A stretch of 64,000 nt of DNA from positions 4,444,864-4,508,863 of the forward strand of contig AP025055.1 in assembly GCA_036186865.1 (NCBI GenBank). The letters are read 5' to 3'. The first letter of the stretch is position 1; each line of letters begins with the position of its first letter. Source of the DNA: Eustoma russellianum. Its lineage: Eukaryota > Streptophyta > Magnoliopsida > Gentianales > Gentianaceae. Below the pieces are notes generated by a model. It was given only the letters and a program-made list of their open reading frames with translations. It was not told the origin of the DNA and did no database searches. Below are positions 35,165 through 46,854 of this stretch, piece after piece. Made by a program: the position numbers and the translations under genes.

Positions 35165-35455
35165 ATGTTAAGCGAACCAAACAGTTCGCGAACAGTTCGA
35201 ATTCGATTCGAGTTCGTTCATTAATTTGAATTAAACGGGTCGAGATCGAACACCTAACTAGATTCGTTTACTAAACAAGTCGAATTGTTCGCGAACTGCT
35301 CGGCTTGTTTAAAGAGTTATAGTGTTTTCGAGCCGAATTCGAACAAAATTTAAAGCTCGTCACAGCAAACGAGCCGATTCGAATAGTTCGTTTAACTAAA
35401 CGAATTCGAATTCGAAAACATAGTATTTGGATTGACTTGGTTCGTTAACACCCTA
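35165..35455. repeat. GTTCG-rich palindromic MITE-like repeat, copy 2
   Basis: Inverted relative to 22975-23270. It ends GGTTCGTTAACACCC and contains AACAGTTCGCGAACAGTT and AATTCGAATTCG motifs. It is flanked by two short repeats of AACATAGACTAGAGAGC at 35468 and 35513. Confidence 0.6.
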
Positions 35456-35906
35456 ATTGAAATATATGAACATAGACTAGAGAGCAGATGTCTCATCTTA
35501 TGTCGAAATATGTGAACATAGACTAGAGAGCGAGCGTCTCATCTTATGGCTTAAGTGTTTAGCTAAATTAGAACAAGAAGCCGAGCGGATGGAATCAACT
35601 CACAATTTTTATAGTTTATTGTTCCTCCGATCAATCGAACACTTTTTTTACAAGTCAGTTATGTATCCGATCTTACAATTCTTTCTAACTGGATACGTGG
35701 TGTACGGTGATCTTTCACTGTCGACTTTGACGTTGAAGGGATCCAGAATATAAATCGAGACGAGGGTTGAGAAGAAAAAAATGTGTGTCAACTTAGTAAC
35801 ACATGTAAGGTAAAAGACACAATATAATGTATGATTTCTTTTTTTTTTTTTTTTGCTTTTTTGCTTTTTTTGTTGAAGGAAGCAGACTTTTTATTATCCA
35901 GATATA

Positions 35907-36005
35907 CAACAACAACAACATTACCCATTGCCTTAAAGATTCCTACCTATAGCGAAGTATGGAAGGTCGAATGTATCCAACCATACACATGTCTTTATTA
36001 TCCAG
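35907..36005 (-). repeat. SINE-A tail fragment
   Basis: ACAACAACAACAACATTACC, then TATAGCGAAGTATGGAAGGT and AACCATACACATG, matching the 3' 100 bp of SINE-A. Confidence 0.65.
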
Positions 36006-36015
36006 ATAGGTCTCC

Positions 36016-36293
36016 CTAAATTGCAGAGAGAAGACAAAGAGGAGGGTTTAGGCCCCAGCTAACAGTACCATCATGGAGGAGGCCCTCCCTAGCTAAGGCA
36101 TGCGGTGTCATGTTACCAGAACCTCTAACAAATCGAAACAAACAATAATTAAATGTGGAAGCAAACATATTACTACAACTTTGAACAAGACTAGCCATAA
36201 GGTCCTCATCATCTCCATTCAGTCATGCAATAGCTGTTAAATTATCAGACCAGCATATCACATCCGCATCCCCATGTGAGCTCACAACTTCAT
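36016..36293 (-). pseudogene. RNase H-like domain remnant (RVT_3 type)
   Basis: The minus strand encodes a frame with WSDNLTAIA, a stop, LNGDDEDLMASLVQSCSNMF, then FVRGSGNMTPHALAREGLLH and WGLNPPLC. This is the second half of the plant RNase H-like domain found in non-LTR elements and related genes. The in-frame stop near 36226 and absence of the rest make it a fragment. A relic LTR begins directly to its right. Whether it came from a LINE or a duplicated cellular domain is unclear. Confidence 0.65.
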
Positions 36294-37064
36294 GTTAGAA
36301 ATTATGATGAGGATATGCTAGCCAAACATAAAAAAATCAATATAAAAGTCGGAAAAATAGTTGATACGTAACAAAAGTTACATTGTCTTTAAATCAATTT
36401 TGCTTTTATAAATAAGCAAGGTGAACTACTAGCAAATGTTTTCCATGATATAATGGCTTCTTCTTGTCGTTTGCTATACGAGAAGAAGATTGAACTTACG
36501 TACGTGAAGTGTTTAATATCATAGAAAGAAGATGAAAAATAATAGAGAGAAAAATGTTGCAAGCTTTCGAAAAGTTAGTCTTCATTACTTAGGATCTTTG
36601 TATTTAAAGACTTCAATTTCCAAAAAAGAAGTTAATTTGATACATCTGTAAAGAACTTTACTTACAAAGTTATTTTTATGACAATTCAAGATTAAAGAAA
36701 GTGTCTCGAGTTGCAAAGGTTACTCTGAATTGATTAAATGCAGAATTCAGAATTTTTGATCGTTACAACCCAGATCTCATTATCGACTCAGACCAAACGT
36801 TCGAGAAATGGCTTCACCGAATGTTTGGTGCTACATTCCGTGACTGGATAGAAACTTCAGAATTGGACCAAGCTTAAAGACCTCACACAGAGCTCATCAA
36901 CGAACGACTGATGAAATCAACGAGACCTCAGAATTCAAAAAATTCAGATTATCATCTCACCTATCCAATCTAAGTTTTCACTTCATCCTCTGATGAATCT
37001 TCTTACGTATTTTTATATAAATTTGGAGCACTTTCTGAAGAATTTTTTGTGTTTTTTTGTAACA
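36294..37064 (-). repeat. Relic copia-like LTR (F2/F1-related)
   Basis: TGTTAG...TAACA, 771 bp. It shares with the F1 and F2 LTRs the stretch TCAATTTTGC...GAGCAAGGTGAACT-like and ATAATGGCTTC, then TGCTATACGAGAAGA. A possible TATA (TTTATATAAATTTGG) occurs near its right end. No second LTR was found in the window. Confidence 0.7.
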
Positions 37065-37750
37065 ATCTCCCTCATGATCGAATATTTATTTATTAACATC
37101 GATCAACAATGAACACTAACCTCTCTAATATTAAATGAAGACATTGGCACATAATGGATACTATTACTTGCGTCTTGAATCGCCATTTAGTACAAATGGA
37201 ATTAATAAATGGAAATAAGATGACATAGACGTTTTGAATCATATTTCATTATTGTTTATATAAACATCTAAAAGATATATCATTGTATACTTCATACAAG
37301 TTCGTGATTCAGTACGAAATCAGCCATGCACCTAATCTCAGGTTTTTGTAAGCGCTCTAGTAAGTCATTTCAAACCCTCATAGGAAGCGCTACCACCTCC
37401 ACACTTATATAGATAGAATCCATCAAGTGCATACTGCTCATACCACCATAAAGACGGCTACGAATTTCATTAATAGATTCTTAAAATCTTACTCGCATAA
37501 ACTTGGAACAAGCACTAACTACAACTACATCACAAGGAAGGATAAGTTTGACACTATTGATTAAACCTCTTCAATGACTTCTTTTACCACATTAAACTTC
37601 GTTCATAGGATCTCTAACAATTGCAGGTTGAGTTGCCGTCACAGAGAGCTCAAATCAAATAGAATAAGTCTCATCCCTCTCGATGTTTTATGGACTAACT
37701 TTTTGTTCAGTCCTTTAGTTAATGGCTCAGCTAAATTAAACCTTTTTCTC
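37065..37750 (-). other. 3' interior of a relic copia-like element
   Basis: Begins ATCTCCCTCATGATC beside the LTR (polypurine tract on the minus strand) and is homologous to 27566-28200 of F2. It includes the conserved block at 37341-37440. It breaks off near 37750. Confidence 0.7.
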
Positions 37751-38375
37751 AGTATTCTTTTTATGTCGTATTTGACAAATAATGCATTTATTTATATTTG
37801 AAAAGAAAAAATATATATTTTATTTTCGATTCATCATCATCTCTTCATAAATTTTGATCAATGTTTCCAACAAAAATATTGTTTTCAATCTAAATCTGTT
37901 TTTGTTTGACTAAATTGAACCAATTCCATTGATGTCTTATGTGAAGAAAAAGAAAAGAAAAAGAACACTCAAAATTTTATTTTATTTTTTTGATCCATGG
38001 ATCAAGTCTAGAAAAACAATTAAAACATAAATATGTTCCCTTTTAAATGTACTGACAATTTTTTTTTATGTATCTACTACTTTATCTATTTCACAATGTA
38101 AGGGATGCCTATTGTATACTCACATAATCTAGCATGTTCAATCAAATTGTTTCACAAATCTAACTAATATGCACAATTTTAAATGTTGAATAGAATGTAC
38201 ACATGCGTCAACAGATAAATAAATTATACTAGCTTTCATTACTGGTTCAATGTAATTTGGTTTCTTAAATTGATTGATAAGAGAGATTGTAAGAAAAAAA
38301 AAGAAATAACAGTTTGGTTCTAACATGAGTTTGCTTAAATGGAGTATATGTTTAGATCCCTTAAATAAGAGATGA
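37751..38375. other. AT-rich intergenic DNA
   Basis: No gene recognised. Confidence 0.5.
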
Positions 38376-38387
38376 TGAGTTTGCAGT

Positions 38388-38651
38388 CAATCTCTTTCCA
38401 TTTTCAATGGTGTCAATGACACATTTTTTCTAGAGTTTGAAATATGACAGAATAAAGAAAAATGACTGACTAAATTGGATGCGCTTGTTATATTGTGAAA
38501 TAGCAGTTGATCGACACAACTTTATGTAATTTTCATTTTGGGTCATCAGGAAACAACATCTGTGTAACATATAGATATGTTTGAGCATATCCAACCCCCA
38601 CATATCTTTTTATAGGCAGAAATTTCTAAATCGATGAGATAATATTGTTGT
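38388..38651 (+). mobile_element. SINE-A copy, full length (264 bp)
   Basis: 12-bp target duplication TGAGTTTGCAGT at 38376-38387 and 38652-38663. Ends GATGAGATAATATTGTTGT. Confidence 0.85.
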
Positions 38652-38663
38652 TGAGTTTGCAGT

Positions 38664-39053
38664 GAAGCCCTTAGGAATGGGACATACATTGTTAAGAGAT
38701 GTCTATCTAAATTAATTGTCATTTCAATATTTCGAAAATATTAATCTCTACATGTTAGATTAAGAATACTTTAAAAACAATTATGACAATAATTTTTTGA
38801 AAGCTTATTTGTTAAAATATATATTTTTTAATTTATATCTTTCATACAATTCAATAATAGCGTGGCAAACAAAAGGATTGCATGTGGTTGTTTCCATGAC
38901 ACTTCCTATCAAGCCTGCTCCATTTTGGTTTCTTATGAAAAGATTTTTTGGACTCGTGTACATATCTATAAGCTTTGAAGAGTGTGGAGAGGTTTCATCC
39001 ACATTGCCTAACGTACGACACCCCTTTCCATGCTACCTTTTTCTTAAACACAG
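38664..39053. other. Intergenic DNA without assigned features
   Basis: Overlapping weak ORFs on both strands at 38797-39126. None resembles a known protein. Confidence 0.45.
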
Positions 39054-39061
39054 AGTTTATT

Positions 39062-39335
39062 GGTTGGCAAAAAGCCATATCCTGATCGTGAGGGTCCCAT
39101 CGTCTCAGCCTCAAGGAAAATTGTGAAGGGTACAAATCAAGAACTCAACGACTTCCTGAATTGGTGAGGACTTTACATAAAGAGACACACACAAGGTGTA
39201 CCCCTACAAACTAGGTCTTCGGTCTAGCATCAGTGAAATATTCATACTGTGCGTGTCTCTGAGTTTGAACTCTTAACTTCTTAGTGAAAAATCCAACTCG
39301 AATACTAACTGAACTATGTCTTAGAGACAACATAT
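39062..39335 (-). mobile_element. SINE-T copy
   Basis: Complement of the A box at about 39309 (AACTGAACTATGTC) and of the B box at about 39265 (GAGTTTGAACTC). An 8-bp duplication, AGTTTATT, lies at 39054-39061 and 39336-39343. Confidence 0.75.
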
Positions 39336-39449
39336 AGTTTATTACATCATAGCCCGCTGTCCCATAAATACTTTGTCCATATATTTTATGGGAGAGCATT
39401 CTTAAAAAGACCATATCCTTGTCTCGATGACTTTTACTTTTACAGTCTC

Positions 39450-39683
39450 TTATAATTTCATAGAGAATGTATATCAAAAAATTCAACGACTTTTTAGATA
39501 GGTTGGTCATATACATAGTTGCTTACAAGCTGTCCAGTATAAACTGGGTCACCATTCTTATCTCAATTGGATCAAAAATATCTCGCTCAGACAACGTTGA
39601 AACACTTACACTACATCGTTTCAAGCCGCACCACTGGAAGAGCAATCCTCTACTCGAATATCAACTGAGTTACGTCCTATATG
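39450..39683 (-). repeat. Degenerate SINE-T copy
   Basis: The tail-like CATAGAGAATGTATATC at 39459 is followed by TTCAACGACTTTTTAGATAG, and ends near CGAATATCAACTGAGTTACG, in SINE-T order. The middle is poorly conserved. Confidence 0.5.
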
Positions 39684-39690
39684 TTGTCTA

Positions 39691-40524
39691 TATATTTTGT
39701 GCATGCATGTGTGTTATGCCTTTGATCACAATCACAATCACATCACATCACATTACATCTTGATAGCAATAAGAACTTTTGGATTAATTAATCAAGCTCA
39801 TCTCTTAATTTTGTGTTTTTTATGTTTCAATGTTCTTGCTTTATCATGGTGGTGTCAAAGATGGAAGGGTAGTCATCTCGGCACTACCTCATACTTGTGT
39901 AGAAAGGAGTATTACTTCTTTTGTTTATGTTATATTGGTGTAGTTTTTAATTGAAAAAAATCATTTAATACTTTTATTTTTTTAATTGGTGATTAGTAAA
40001 TAACCTTTTGATTTAAAAATATATACTATTAATAGGACAAATTAATAGTTTAGTCATTCTTCTTTTACTGCTTACGAGACATATACAAGAATTTTAGACA
40101 AAACTTTTAGAATAGACAAAATAAACATAGACGATCTTTTATAATAACAAAGTAACATATAAAGATGGTATCACGTCAACATCATGTAAAGTGAAGACGC
40201 AAAGCTTTCACCACATGAAGCTTATTTCATTTACTACCTTGTAAGAAATATATTTGATACTATCTCGTTAATTTTTATATAGAACCTAAGACCACACTGC
40301 CACGGGATTACCGTTATACTCTTCACTCTGCATACGTCTTCTCTCCTCCCCCGTTACCACGTGTTTTAACGAACAAGTTTCTAGATCTTTTGATCTATAT
40401 AAAATAAATTTCGTCTAAACTTTACAAAAGTTTCTTACCATAGTCTAGAGACGACTCGAAAGAAATGTTCTAGTGATCACAAGTTAAGGTAAAACCACAA
40501 TGACTTACGACTCTATTCTGCTTC
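39691..40524. other. AT-rich intergenic DNA
   Basis: No gene recognised. CATCACATCACATTACATC repeats lie near 39741. Confidence 0.5.
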
Positions 40525-40529
40525 GTTAT

Positions 40530-41404
40530 TGATAAGCCAAAAATGTTCATCTGTTAGTCAACGACAAGTCTATGTTTGGAATGACCAACTCATACAGCTC
40601 GGCAGAAATGCAACTCTGCTCGTCCATACTACATATCAGCAAGATATTGCTGTATCAAGGATTTCACCTTAGTCCCGGACTTCAGCCTCGGCTTCTATTT
40701 AAAAGAGACATACTCTAAAATACTTCAGCCAAGTCAGAGCAGGACTCCAGATGCATCTTTACACCTCAGTTCACCCTTTCCATTGGTCAAGTACAAAGTT
40801 TTATTAGGCGTCAAATCACCTAGCAAATGCACAGTGTAAAGAGGGGGTGCACATCAAACTTTTTGACCTGCACACGTCAAGGTCCCATCAGCAGACCTAC
40901 TGGTCCTATCAGCAGACCTACTGATTACATTAGCAGACCTACAAGGCCATAGCCTCTCTGCACAAGAAAACGTCCCCTCTGCCATCAGAGGCAGAGGACG
41001 GAGGAAAACCATAAAAGCAAGATAACATATAGAACAAGGGGGGATCCAACTTCAGCCAACTGAACTCCAACTACAAGTTTGAGAGCCTTCTTCTCTAAAG
41101 AAAGGACTCTATTTTCCTAACTCTCAGTGAGAGATTTCATACAGTACATCTCGGCTAACCTTAAAATAGCCTTACTCTCAAAGAGGTCTTAAACCAGGTT
41201 TATTCTAAATATTTATTCCAGCATAAAATGCCTACAAATACACCCATAACTGACATGAGCGTCAGAGGGTTTTTCCGGGGCAGCGTCCTGAGCCTCTAAC
41301 GTTTCTTTTCCATCTCAGGTTCTTTTAACGGATCCAGACGAAAAGCTAACGGCATACCACAAGGATCATCTCTGATCCACCTGGTGAGGATCCCGGCCTC
41401 ATCC
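40530..41404 (+). mobile_element. Solo LTR of the gypsy-like family
   Basis: 875 bp, the reverse orientation of the LTRs at 52211 and 56193. Start TGATAAGCCAAAAATG, then CATCTGTTAGTCAACGAC. The near end has GGTGAGGATCCCGGCCTCAT. Flanks GTTAT and GTTAG match at four of five bases. No interior or partner LTR is adjacent, as expected after LTR-LTR recombination. Confidence 0.75.
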
Positions 41405-41554
41405 GTTAGTATTGTAGTGTAAATAAATTTGTCTAAAATACACCTTATAAAAGAAATTCCAACTATCAAGATTGATCATTCGTCGTTAAAACAGGAATTC
41501 ATGAAATCTTAAGATAATGCATGCTATATCCAATGAAATATGCAGCTGGATCAA

Positions 41555-41800
41555 AAAAAGGTCGGATCCTAAGAGTCTTCACCGCACCAGCCTCAAGAAG
41601 CATTGGAGAGAATACAAATCAGAAGCCAAGCGGCTTCTAGGCTAGATAAGGAGTTATGTAGTGACTGACATAAGGTGTCCTTCCGCATACTAGGCTTTCG
41701 ACCTAACAGCAGTAGGACATCCACATGTCCATATAATCGATCCCTTGACCTTTTGGAGCAAATTTCAATCCGAGTATCAAAAGAGCTATACCCTGAGACA
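41555..41800 (-). mobile_element. SINE-T copy
   Basis: The plus strand shows CCTCAAGAAGCATTGGAGAG, then AAATCAGAAGCCAAGCGGCT, and at the right end CCTTTTGGAGCAAATTTCAA and GAGCTATACCCTGAG (A-box complement). Target duplication not resolved. Confidence 0.7.
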
Positions 41801-42093
41801 AAGAAGCGGATTACATCGGCAATCAACAACTTAAACAAGTGGGTTTCATCGGCAGTCAACAACTTAAACAATTGGATTACAAATCCGGCATATTTAACTC
41901 TAAGATGTGCATCAATCAGTTTCAGCTTGTTCAGTTTCATATATGGGTACAGGAAAGCTTTGAATTCAATAAAATATAAGATGCCAAAAATTTAAGCTGA
42001 AAAGAAATTTGGAAATCGAAGTTTATTCATTTTGTTGATTTAAAGAACAGAAAAAGGTCAAACTGTTCATACTTTATGACACTGACACATTAT

Positions 42094-43580
42094 TGTCATG
42101 TCCCTTAGAACACACTAGAAGGGGGGTTGAATAGTGTGTTCACCAAGTATGGATATTTTATAGCTATTTTTCGTTTTGAAGTGCAACCAATACTTGGTTG
42201 TGTTCTTTAGAAAGAATAAAGACTTGCAAGAAAATAAAGAACACAAGTATGTATAGAGGTTCAAGTCAAATGACTCTACTCCTCTACCTTCTTGATGTTT
42301 CACAAGAAGGATTTTGAAATGGGGATTGTTATTTCTTTTGGGGGAAACAACAATCAAGAACAAAATCCAGAAAATACAAAAACTAGGCACCTTGTCTAGA
42401 CCACAACCAAGAAGTCTAACCCTTTGAAGTTTAGCCTCCAAAGATCTTCTTTGCCCTCAAAGAAATCTTGTAGGGAGAATAGTGCACCACACACTATCAA
42501 CTAACCCTTCAAAGTCTAGAAATCTCAAACAAGAAGCACCCTTGCTCCTTGACCAACAATCTACCCAATCTCTCACAATATGGTCTCACCAAGAAGAAGA
42601 CTCTTCTTTTTCTTACAATAATCACTCTCAACAATAAAGTAAAAATATACAAAGATTACAAGTATTTTGAGAGCTTGAGCTTGAGAGAATTTGAGAGCTT
42701 GCAAAGTAGAAAGTTGGAGAAGACAATGGAGAAAACCCTTGTTTTATCAACTTCAAAGTTTCTTCCCGTTTGAAACCCTCTGCACTGACATTAATGGGTT
42801 TTGACATCATGTGTTGGTGAGTCCTCATCATTGGAGATCTCCCTTTGGCATGTAGCAACATTCTTGGAGAAATTTCAAAATGAATGCCAAGAAAGGAAAC
42901 CTGAAATCTTCAGCAGAGAGGAGCCTGTGAAAAAGACACTAAAAGGGGAGGGTACAAAGAGTCAACTGATGTTAAAAAGTGAAGTTTAAGACCTTTGTAA
43001 CGTTGGTCACATGAAGCGCCTAATGTGCTAAAAGCACAGGCGTTCGAAGTGACATTGAGCGCTTGATGTGAAAATGAACAGTCGTTCGAAGTAACATCAA
43101 GCGCCTAATGTGAGCTTCTTAAGTCGTTCGAAGTTACATGAAGCGCTTAATGTGGCTCTTCATGCTTGTTCGAACTAACTCTGACTTTTTCTCAGAGAAA
43201 GTACTTAGGAGTACGTGCTCAACCAGGGGAAAAGTACTTTTGACTTGGTGGACTGCATAAAGCGCCTAAAGAGGCGTTCAAAGTGTTCGCACTTTTCAAC
43301 AGGCCACATGAAGCGCCTAATCCGGCGTTCAAAGTGTCCTGATTTTTACACACTCACATGAAGCGCCTAATCTAGGCGTTCGAAGTGTTCGCAGATCCAG
43401 ACACTTCACATAAAGCGCCTAATCTAGGCGTTCGAAGTGTACTGGACTCCACCAAGAGACATTAAGCGCCTAATGTAGGCGTTCGAAGTATACTGACTTC
43501 AAACAACATACATGAAGCGCCTAATCCCTTGTTCAAAGTGCCAAAATGTGCAAATCATAAAAACTTAACATATTCTAACA
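42094..43580 (-). mobile_element. Solo LTR (copia-like) with palindrome array
   Basis: 1487 bp from TGTCATG to TCTAACA, flanked by a perfect 5-bp duplication, ATTAT, at 42089-42093 and 43581-43585. No internal duplication, so it is read as a solo LTR. The right third holds repeated GCGCCTAAT and GGCGTTCGAAGTG blocks like those in the U3 of F2; this suggests minus orientation. Confidence 0.75.
43006..43535. repeat. GCGCCTAAT / GGCGTTCGAAGTG array
   Basis: About nine alternating copies of ACATGAAGCGCCTAATGT-like and GGCGTTCGAAGTG-like units, spaced about 55-70 bp apart. They form self-complementary CGCCTAAT...AGGCG and TTCGAA cores. Confidence 0.85.
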
Positions 43581-43605
43581 ATTATATGTATCCCCATAGA
43601 TATTA

Positions 43606-43698
43606 CTGATGGGATCACCTCACCACGCGGTGACTCACCATCTCTTTTTGCTGTCACGTGTCACACGGTAACGCGTACGGTGTCGGTGATCTGAACCC
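43606..43698. mobile_element. G-box MITE family 2, copy 2 (93 bp, deleted)
   Basis: Perfect 9-bp duplication TAGATATTA at 43597-43605 and 43699-43707. Termini are GGGATCACCTCACC near the left end and GGTGATCTGAACCC at the right. Contains TGTCACGTGTCACACGG. Confidence 0.85.
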
Positions 43699-43853
43699 TA
43701 GATATTATCGGGGAATTCCTGTGACATTTAATAAACCGCACTAACTAGTTGTAAAAAGTCATCAGAAAATCGCATTAACAGCTTCGTCAACAGGCAACTT
43801 AGCATCAATCAATCCTTTGATTTACTGGGTTTTAAATTTCATAATCTTATTCA

Positions 43854-44037
43854 GGGTTGGGATCTCCTCACCCCCACTTTCTTCACCCCCTTTGTGACCA
43901 CACGACACGTGGCAGCAAGGGAGGGTGGTGAGGCTAGATGAGGGTAACCTGCATCTAGCCTCACCACCCCTCCTTGCTGCCACGTGTCGCGCGGTCACGC
44001 GTCACCGCACCCCCTTGCGGTGAGGTGATCCTATCCC
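43854..44037. mobile_element. G-box MITE family 2, copy 3
   Basis: 184 bp with a perfect 9-bp duplication, TCTTATTCA, at 43845-43853 and 44038-44046. A large internal inverted repeat (ACGACACGTGGCAGCAAGG against CCTTGCTGCCACGTGTCG) surrounds GGCTAGATGAGGGTAACC. Confidence 0.93.
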
Positions 44038-44064
44038 TCTTATTCAAGCTTATTACGTCACAGG

Positions 44065-44345
44065 ATTCATTTTTACTGCATGTGATGAGATGTAGTAAAG
44101 TCTATGGATCACTAAGTTGTTATTCAGATTTAGATCTGCTCCAAGATATCAAGAGTTCGAGTTCAGAGTTACGTACAGTATAGGTGTTTCACTGCTGCGA
44201 GGCCGAAGACCTGATTTATAGGGAGACATCTTGTGTTGGTCATTATGTAAATTCTCACCCAATAGGAGGCCGCTGGACTCCTGATTTGCATTCTTCACAA
44301 TTTTTCTTAGACTGAGATGGTGGAGCCCTCAAATCTGGGAAATGA
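44065..44345 (+). mobile_element. SINE-T copy, diverged head
   Basis: B box region CAAGAGTTCGAGTTC at about 44149. The body GTTTCACTGCTGCGAGGCCG and tail CGCTGGACTCCTGATTTGCA match SINE-T. The A box is degenerate. Confidence 0.75.
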
Positions 44346-44454
44346 CATTTTAGTCCAATCATATAAACGACTAGTGTGTGATAATAAATATTAAATTTAA
44401 TAACCATCATAGTTGTGTTTTCAGACATGATACAAGACAGAAATCCCAGACTGA

Positions 44455-44700
44455 GCCCCCAGGGGCATAGTCCAGTGGTAAGTGGCAAAGATGATTGGGG
44501 CTAGAACCCCGACGTCCCGAGTTCGAGTCCGTGTGGAGACAATCCTTGTTAAAATATTACAAGGGTTGTCTCTGGGCTGGCTGAGTCTCGTGTGTCCTCT
44601 CCCTTTGCAGGACTGCCGGTGGAGCACATCTCTCGATTTACATCCCACCTGGCTAAGGGGCCTCTGGTACATGTGGGGGGAGAACCCACTCCCTCATCAA
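44455..44700 (+). mobile_element. SINE-U, full-length tRNA-derived SINE (246 bp)
   Basis: Perfect 16-bp duplication AGAAATCCCAGACTGA at 44439-44454 and 44701-44716. A box TAGTCCAGTGGT at 44468-44479. B box GAGTTCGAGTCC at 44519-44530. It ends CCCACTCCCTCATCAA. A different family from SINE-T. Confidence 0.93.
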
Positions 44701-44936
44701 AGAAATCCCAGACTGACATATTATTGATGGTGTGCCTTGTTCTTGTAAAGACTTTCTCTCATCTGAGAATTTGAGGATCTTCATCACATCACAAGATTAA
44801 GTTTGTGGGGGAAAAAATCCCTAGTAATTTTTCTGAAATAGTTTGGCTTAGGTACTTATGGATTCGTGTGAATGCTAACAGTGGTTGGACTTAAGAATAC
44901 TTTAACATAGCAATCCCTTTTGTATAAAGATGAAAA

Positions 44937-45064
44937 CCTTGGCTGTGTCTCGTGTGTCCTCTCCTTTTGCAGGGCTGCCGGTGGAGCACATCCTTCGATT
45001 TACATCCCACCTGGCTAAGGGGCCTCTGGTACAGGTGGGGGAGAACCCACTCCCTCATCAAAAA
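44937..45064 (+). mobile_element. SINE-U, 5'-truncated copy (128 bp)
   Basis: Matches the last half of 44455-44700, from GTGTCTCGTGTGTCCTCTCC onward, ending CATCAAAAA. An 11-bp duplication, AAAGATGAAAA, lies at 44926-44936 and 45065-45075. The truncated 5' end with target duplication fits aborted target-primed reverse transcription. Confidence 0.88.
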
Positions 45065-45075
45065 AAAGATGAAAA

Positions 45076-45689
45076 TCTGAAATGTATAAAACGCATACTA
45101 TGTATCATTTTAGACATATACTATTTTTATACCTATGTTACTGTTATGAATACACGAGTAACAAAATTACTTTAAGAATTAGAGATATAGTTCACAAAGA
45201 TGATTTGATATTAGTTGGTGTGCTAGAGGTGGAAATATATTTGGTAACGGAAAGGTCTTACATTTTGTCTCAAATAAATATTTACTTGTCCACATAAATA
45301 TATTTTGATGCGAATAAAATACAAATCACATAATGTGTTCTAATAAATAGACGAATCAAGTCAAAGCAAAAGACAAACAGTAAGAATTTTAACTTCCTAG
45401 AAAGCCCTTGGGAATTGATCAGATTTAACAAGATAGATCATATGTTTAAATATCTTGCTAATGACTAATAGACTATGCCTAGAAGGTAAGCCTATAATTC
45501 AAAGATGGATTTGATGTTGAAAATTTAATCTTCGTTACATAGATGGTGATAAACTAACAAAAAAAACTCATTAACATAAAGTAAAAGTATAAAGAAGACG
45601 GAAGAGAACATCAAAGGAGAAATTTACTAAAGGAGAAATTTCCCTTGTAAAAAAGAATTACAGTGGTGTAGAAACCAAACATAAAGAGA
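45076..45689. other. Intergenic DNA without assigned features
   Basis: No gene recognised. ORFs at 44930-45297 are read through the SINE. Confidence 0.5.
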
Positions 45690-46563
45690 TGTAGAAAGAA
45701 GACAAAGATACAGCCGAGACGTAACAAATTTTATTATCTTTAAACCAATTTTGTTTTCACCAATGAGCAAGATGAACTACTAACAAATGATTCACATGAT
45801 ATAACGGCTTCTCCTATTTGTTTGCTCTACGACAAGGAGATTGTACTGATACATTAGAAGTGTTTAATATCATAGAAAAGAATAAGAGACGAGATGAAGA
45901 AAATTTTTGCATGAACTTTTAAAGAGTTTTCAAAGTTTTCCAAAAGTGTATTTCAAATAATAGAATCCTTGTATTTATATATTTTATTTCACAAACAAGA
46001 TGTTAATTTAACATATCACCGCAAAATTTAACTTTTAAAATTAGTTTATTACTGTTCAAGATTAAAAGAAGATATTTCATAATGCAAAAGTTGTATCATT
46101 TTATGAAGTGGCATACTACTGAAGTAATCAAACGTTGCTACTAAATGCTCGGTGACTTTCACTTCGCTGAGCCTCATATTCCTCGGATGACATCCTAGGA
46201 GGCTAAAAGTGAGGTAGAATATGAGGCTTCCAATCACGCCTCGCCACGTGTAAAAAATAAATAGGTGTTGTAATTTTTTTTTTTAAAAAAAAAACTGTTT
46301 TTATACACGTGGCAATACGTGATTGGAGGCCTCATATTCTGCCTCACTTTTAGCCTCCTAGGTTTCATCCGATCATATTCCTACTCCACACTCTAATTCC
46401 TTCACCACAATTTTGGTGAAACTCATCGGCAGGTGATTTCATCTTTCAAGTTTGCTCCACTCAGGTCTAATACATGATTCATTTCTTTCTTCAATTAAAT
46501 TTTATACATCTTTATATAAATTAAGAGCACATTATAAAATACTTTTATGTAATTTTTTCCAAC
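45690..46563 (-). repeat. Relic copia-like LTR, split by a MITE
   Basis: Shares CCGAGACGTAACAAATTTTA, ACCAATTTTGTTTTCACCAATGAG-like blocks and GATATAACGGCTTCTCC with the LTRs at 36294 and 26417. It ends TTTTTTCCAACA at 46563. A MITE (46184-46373) has inserted in it. The start is approximate and no target duplication was found. Confidence 0.6.
46184..46373. mobile_element. G-box MITE family 1, copy 1 (Mutator-like)
   Basis: Long terminal inverted repeats of about 55 bp (CGGATGACATCCTAGGAGGC at the left; its near-inverse at the right). Flanked by CATATTCCT on both sides (46175-46183 and 46374-46382). Contains CCACGTGTA and ACACGTGGC. Confidence 0.88.
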
Positions 46564-46854
46564 ATTTGATATTAGAAAACCTCTAGCTAAACGAACAGTA
46601 CCGATGTCTTACATAAATAGAGTAATATCTATTAACTATATGTTCACTTTGTCCAATTATTCGTACCAAATAATTAATATAATATCACTGTCTCATATGC
46701 GGAAACTAGGAAATCTTGGTTTTGTCACAATAATTTTTTTCCCCCAATATCTTAACTAAGCACTATAATTGGCTTAATCTCGTTATCCATAGTCACCAAC
46801 ACACAGATTATTCCCTCCAATATCTTAACTAAGCAATAAGTACGTTACTTCCTA

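Noticed and set aside
44468..44530. tRNA gene (A and B boxes)
   Set aside because: Head of SINE-U, bounded by a 16-bp target duplication; body and tail are SINE-like.
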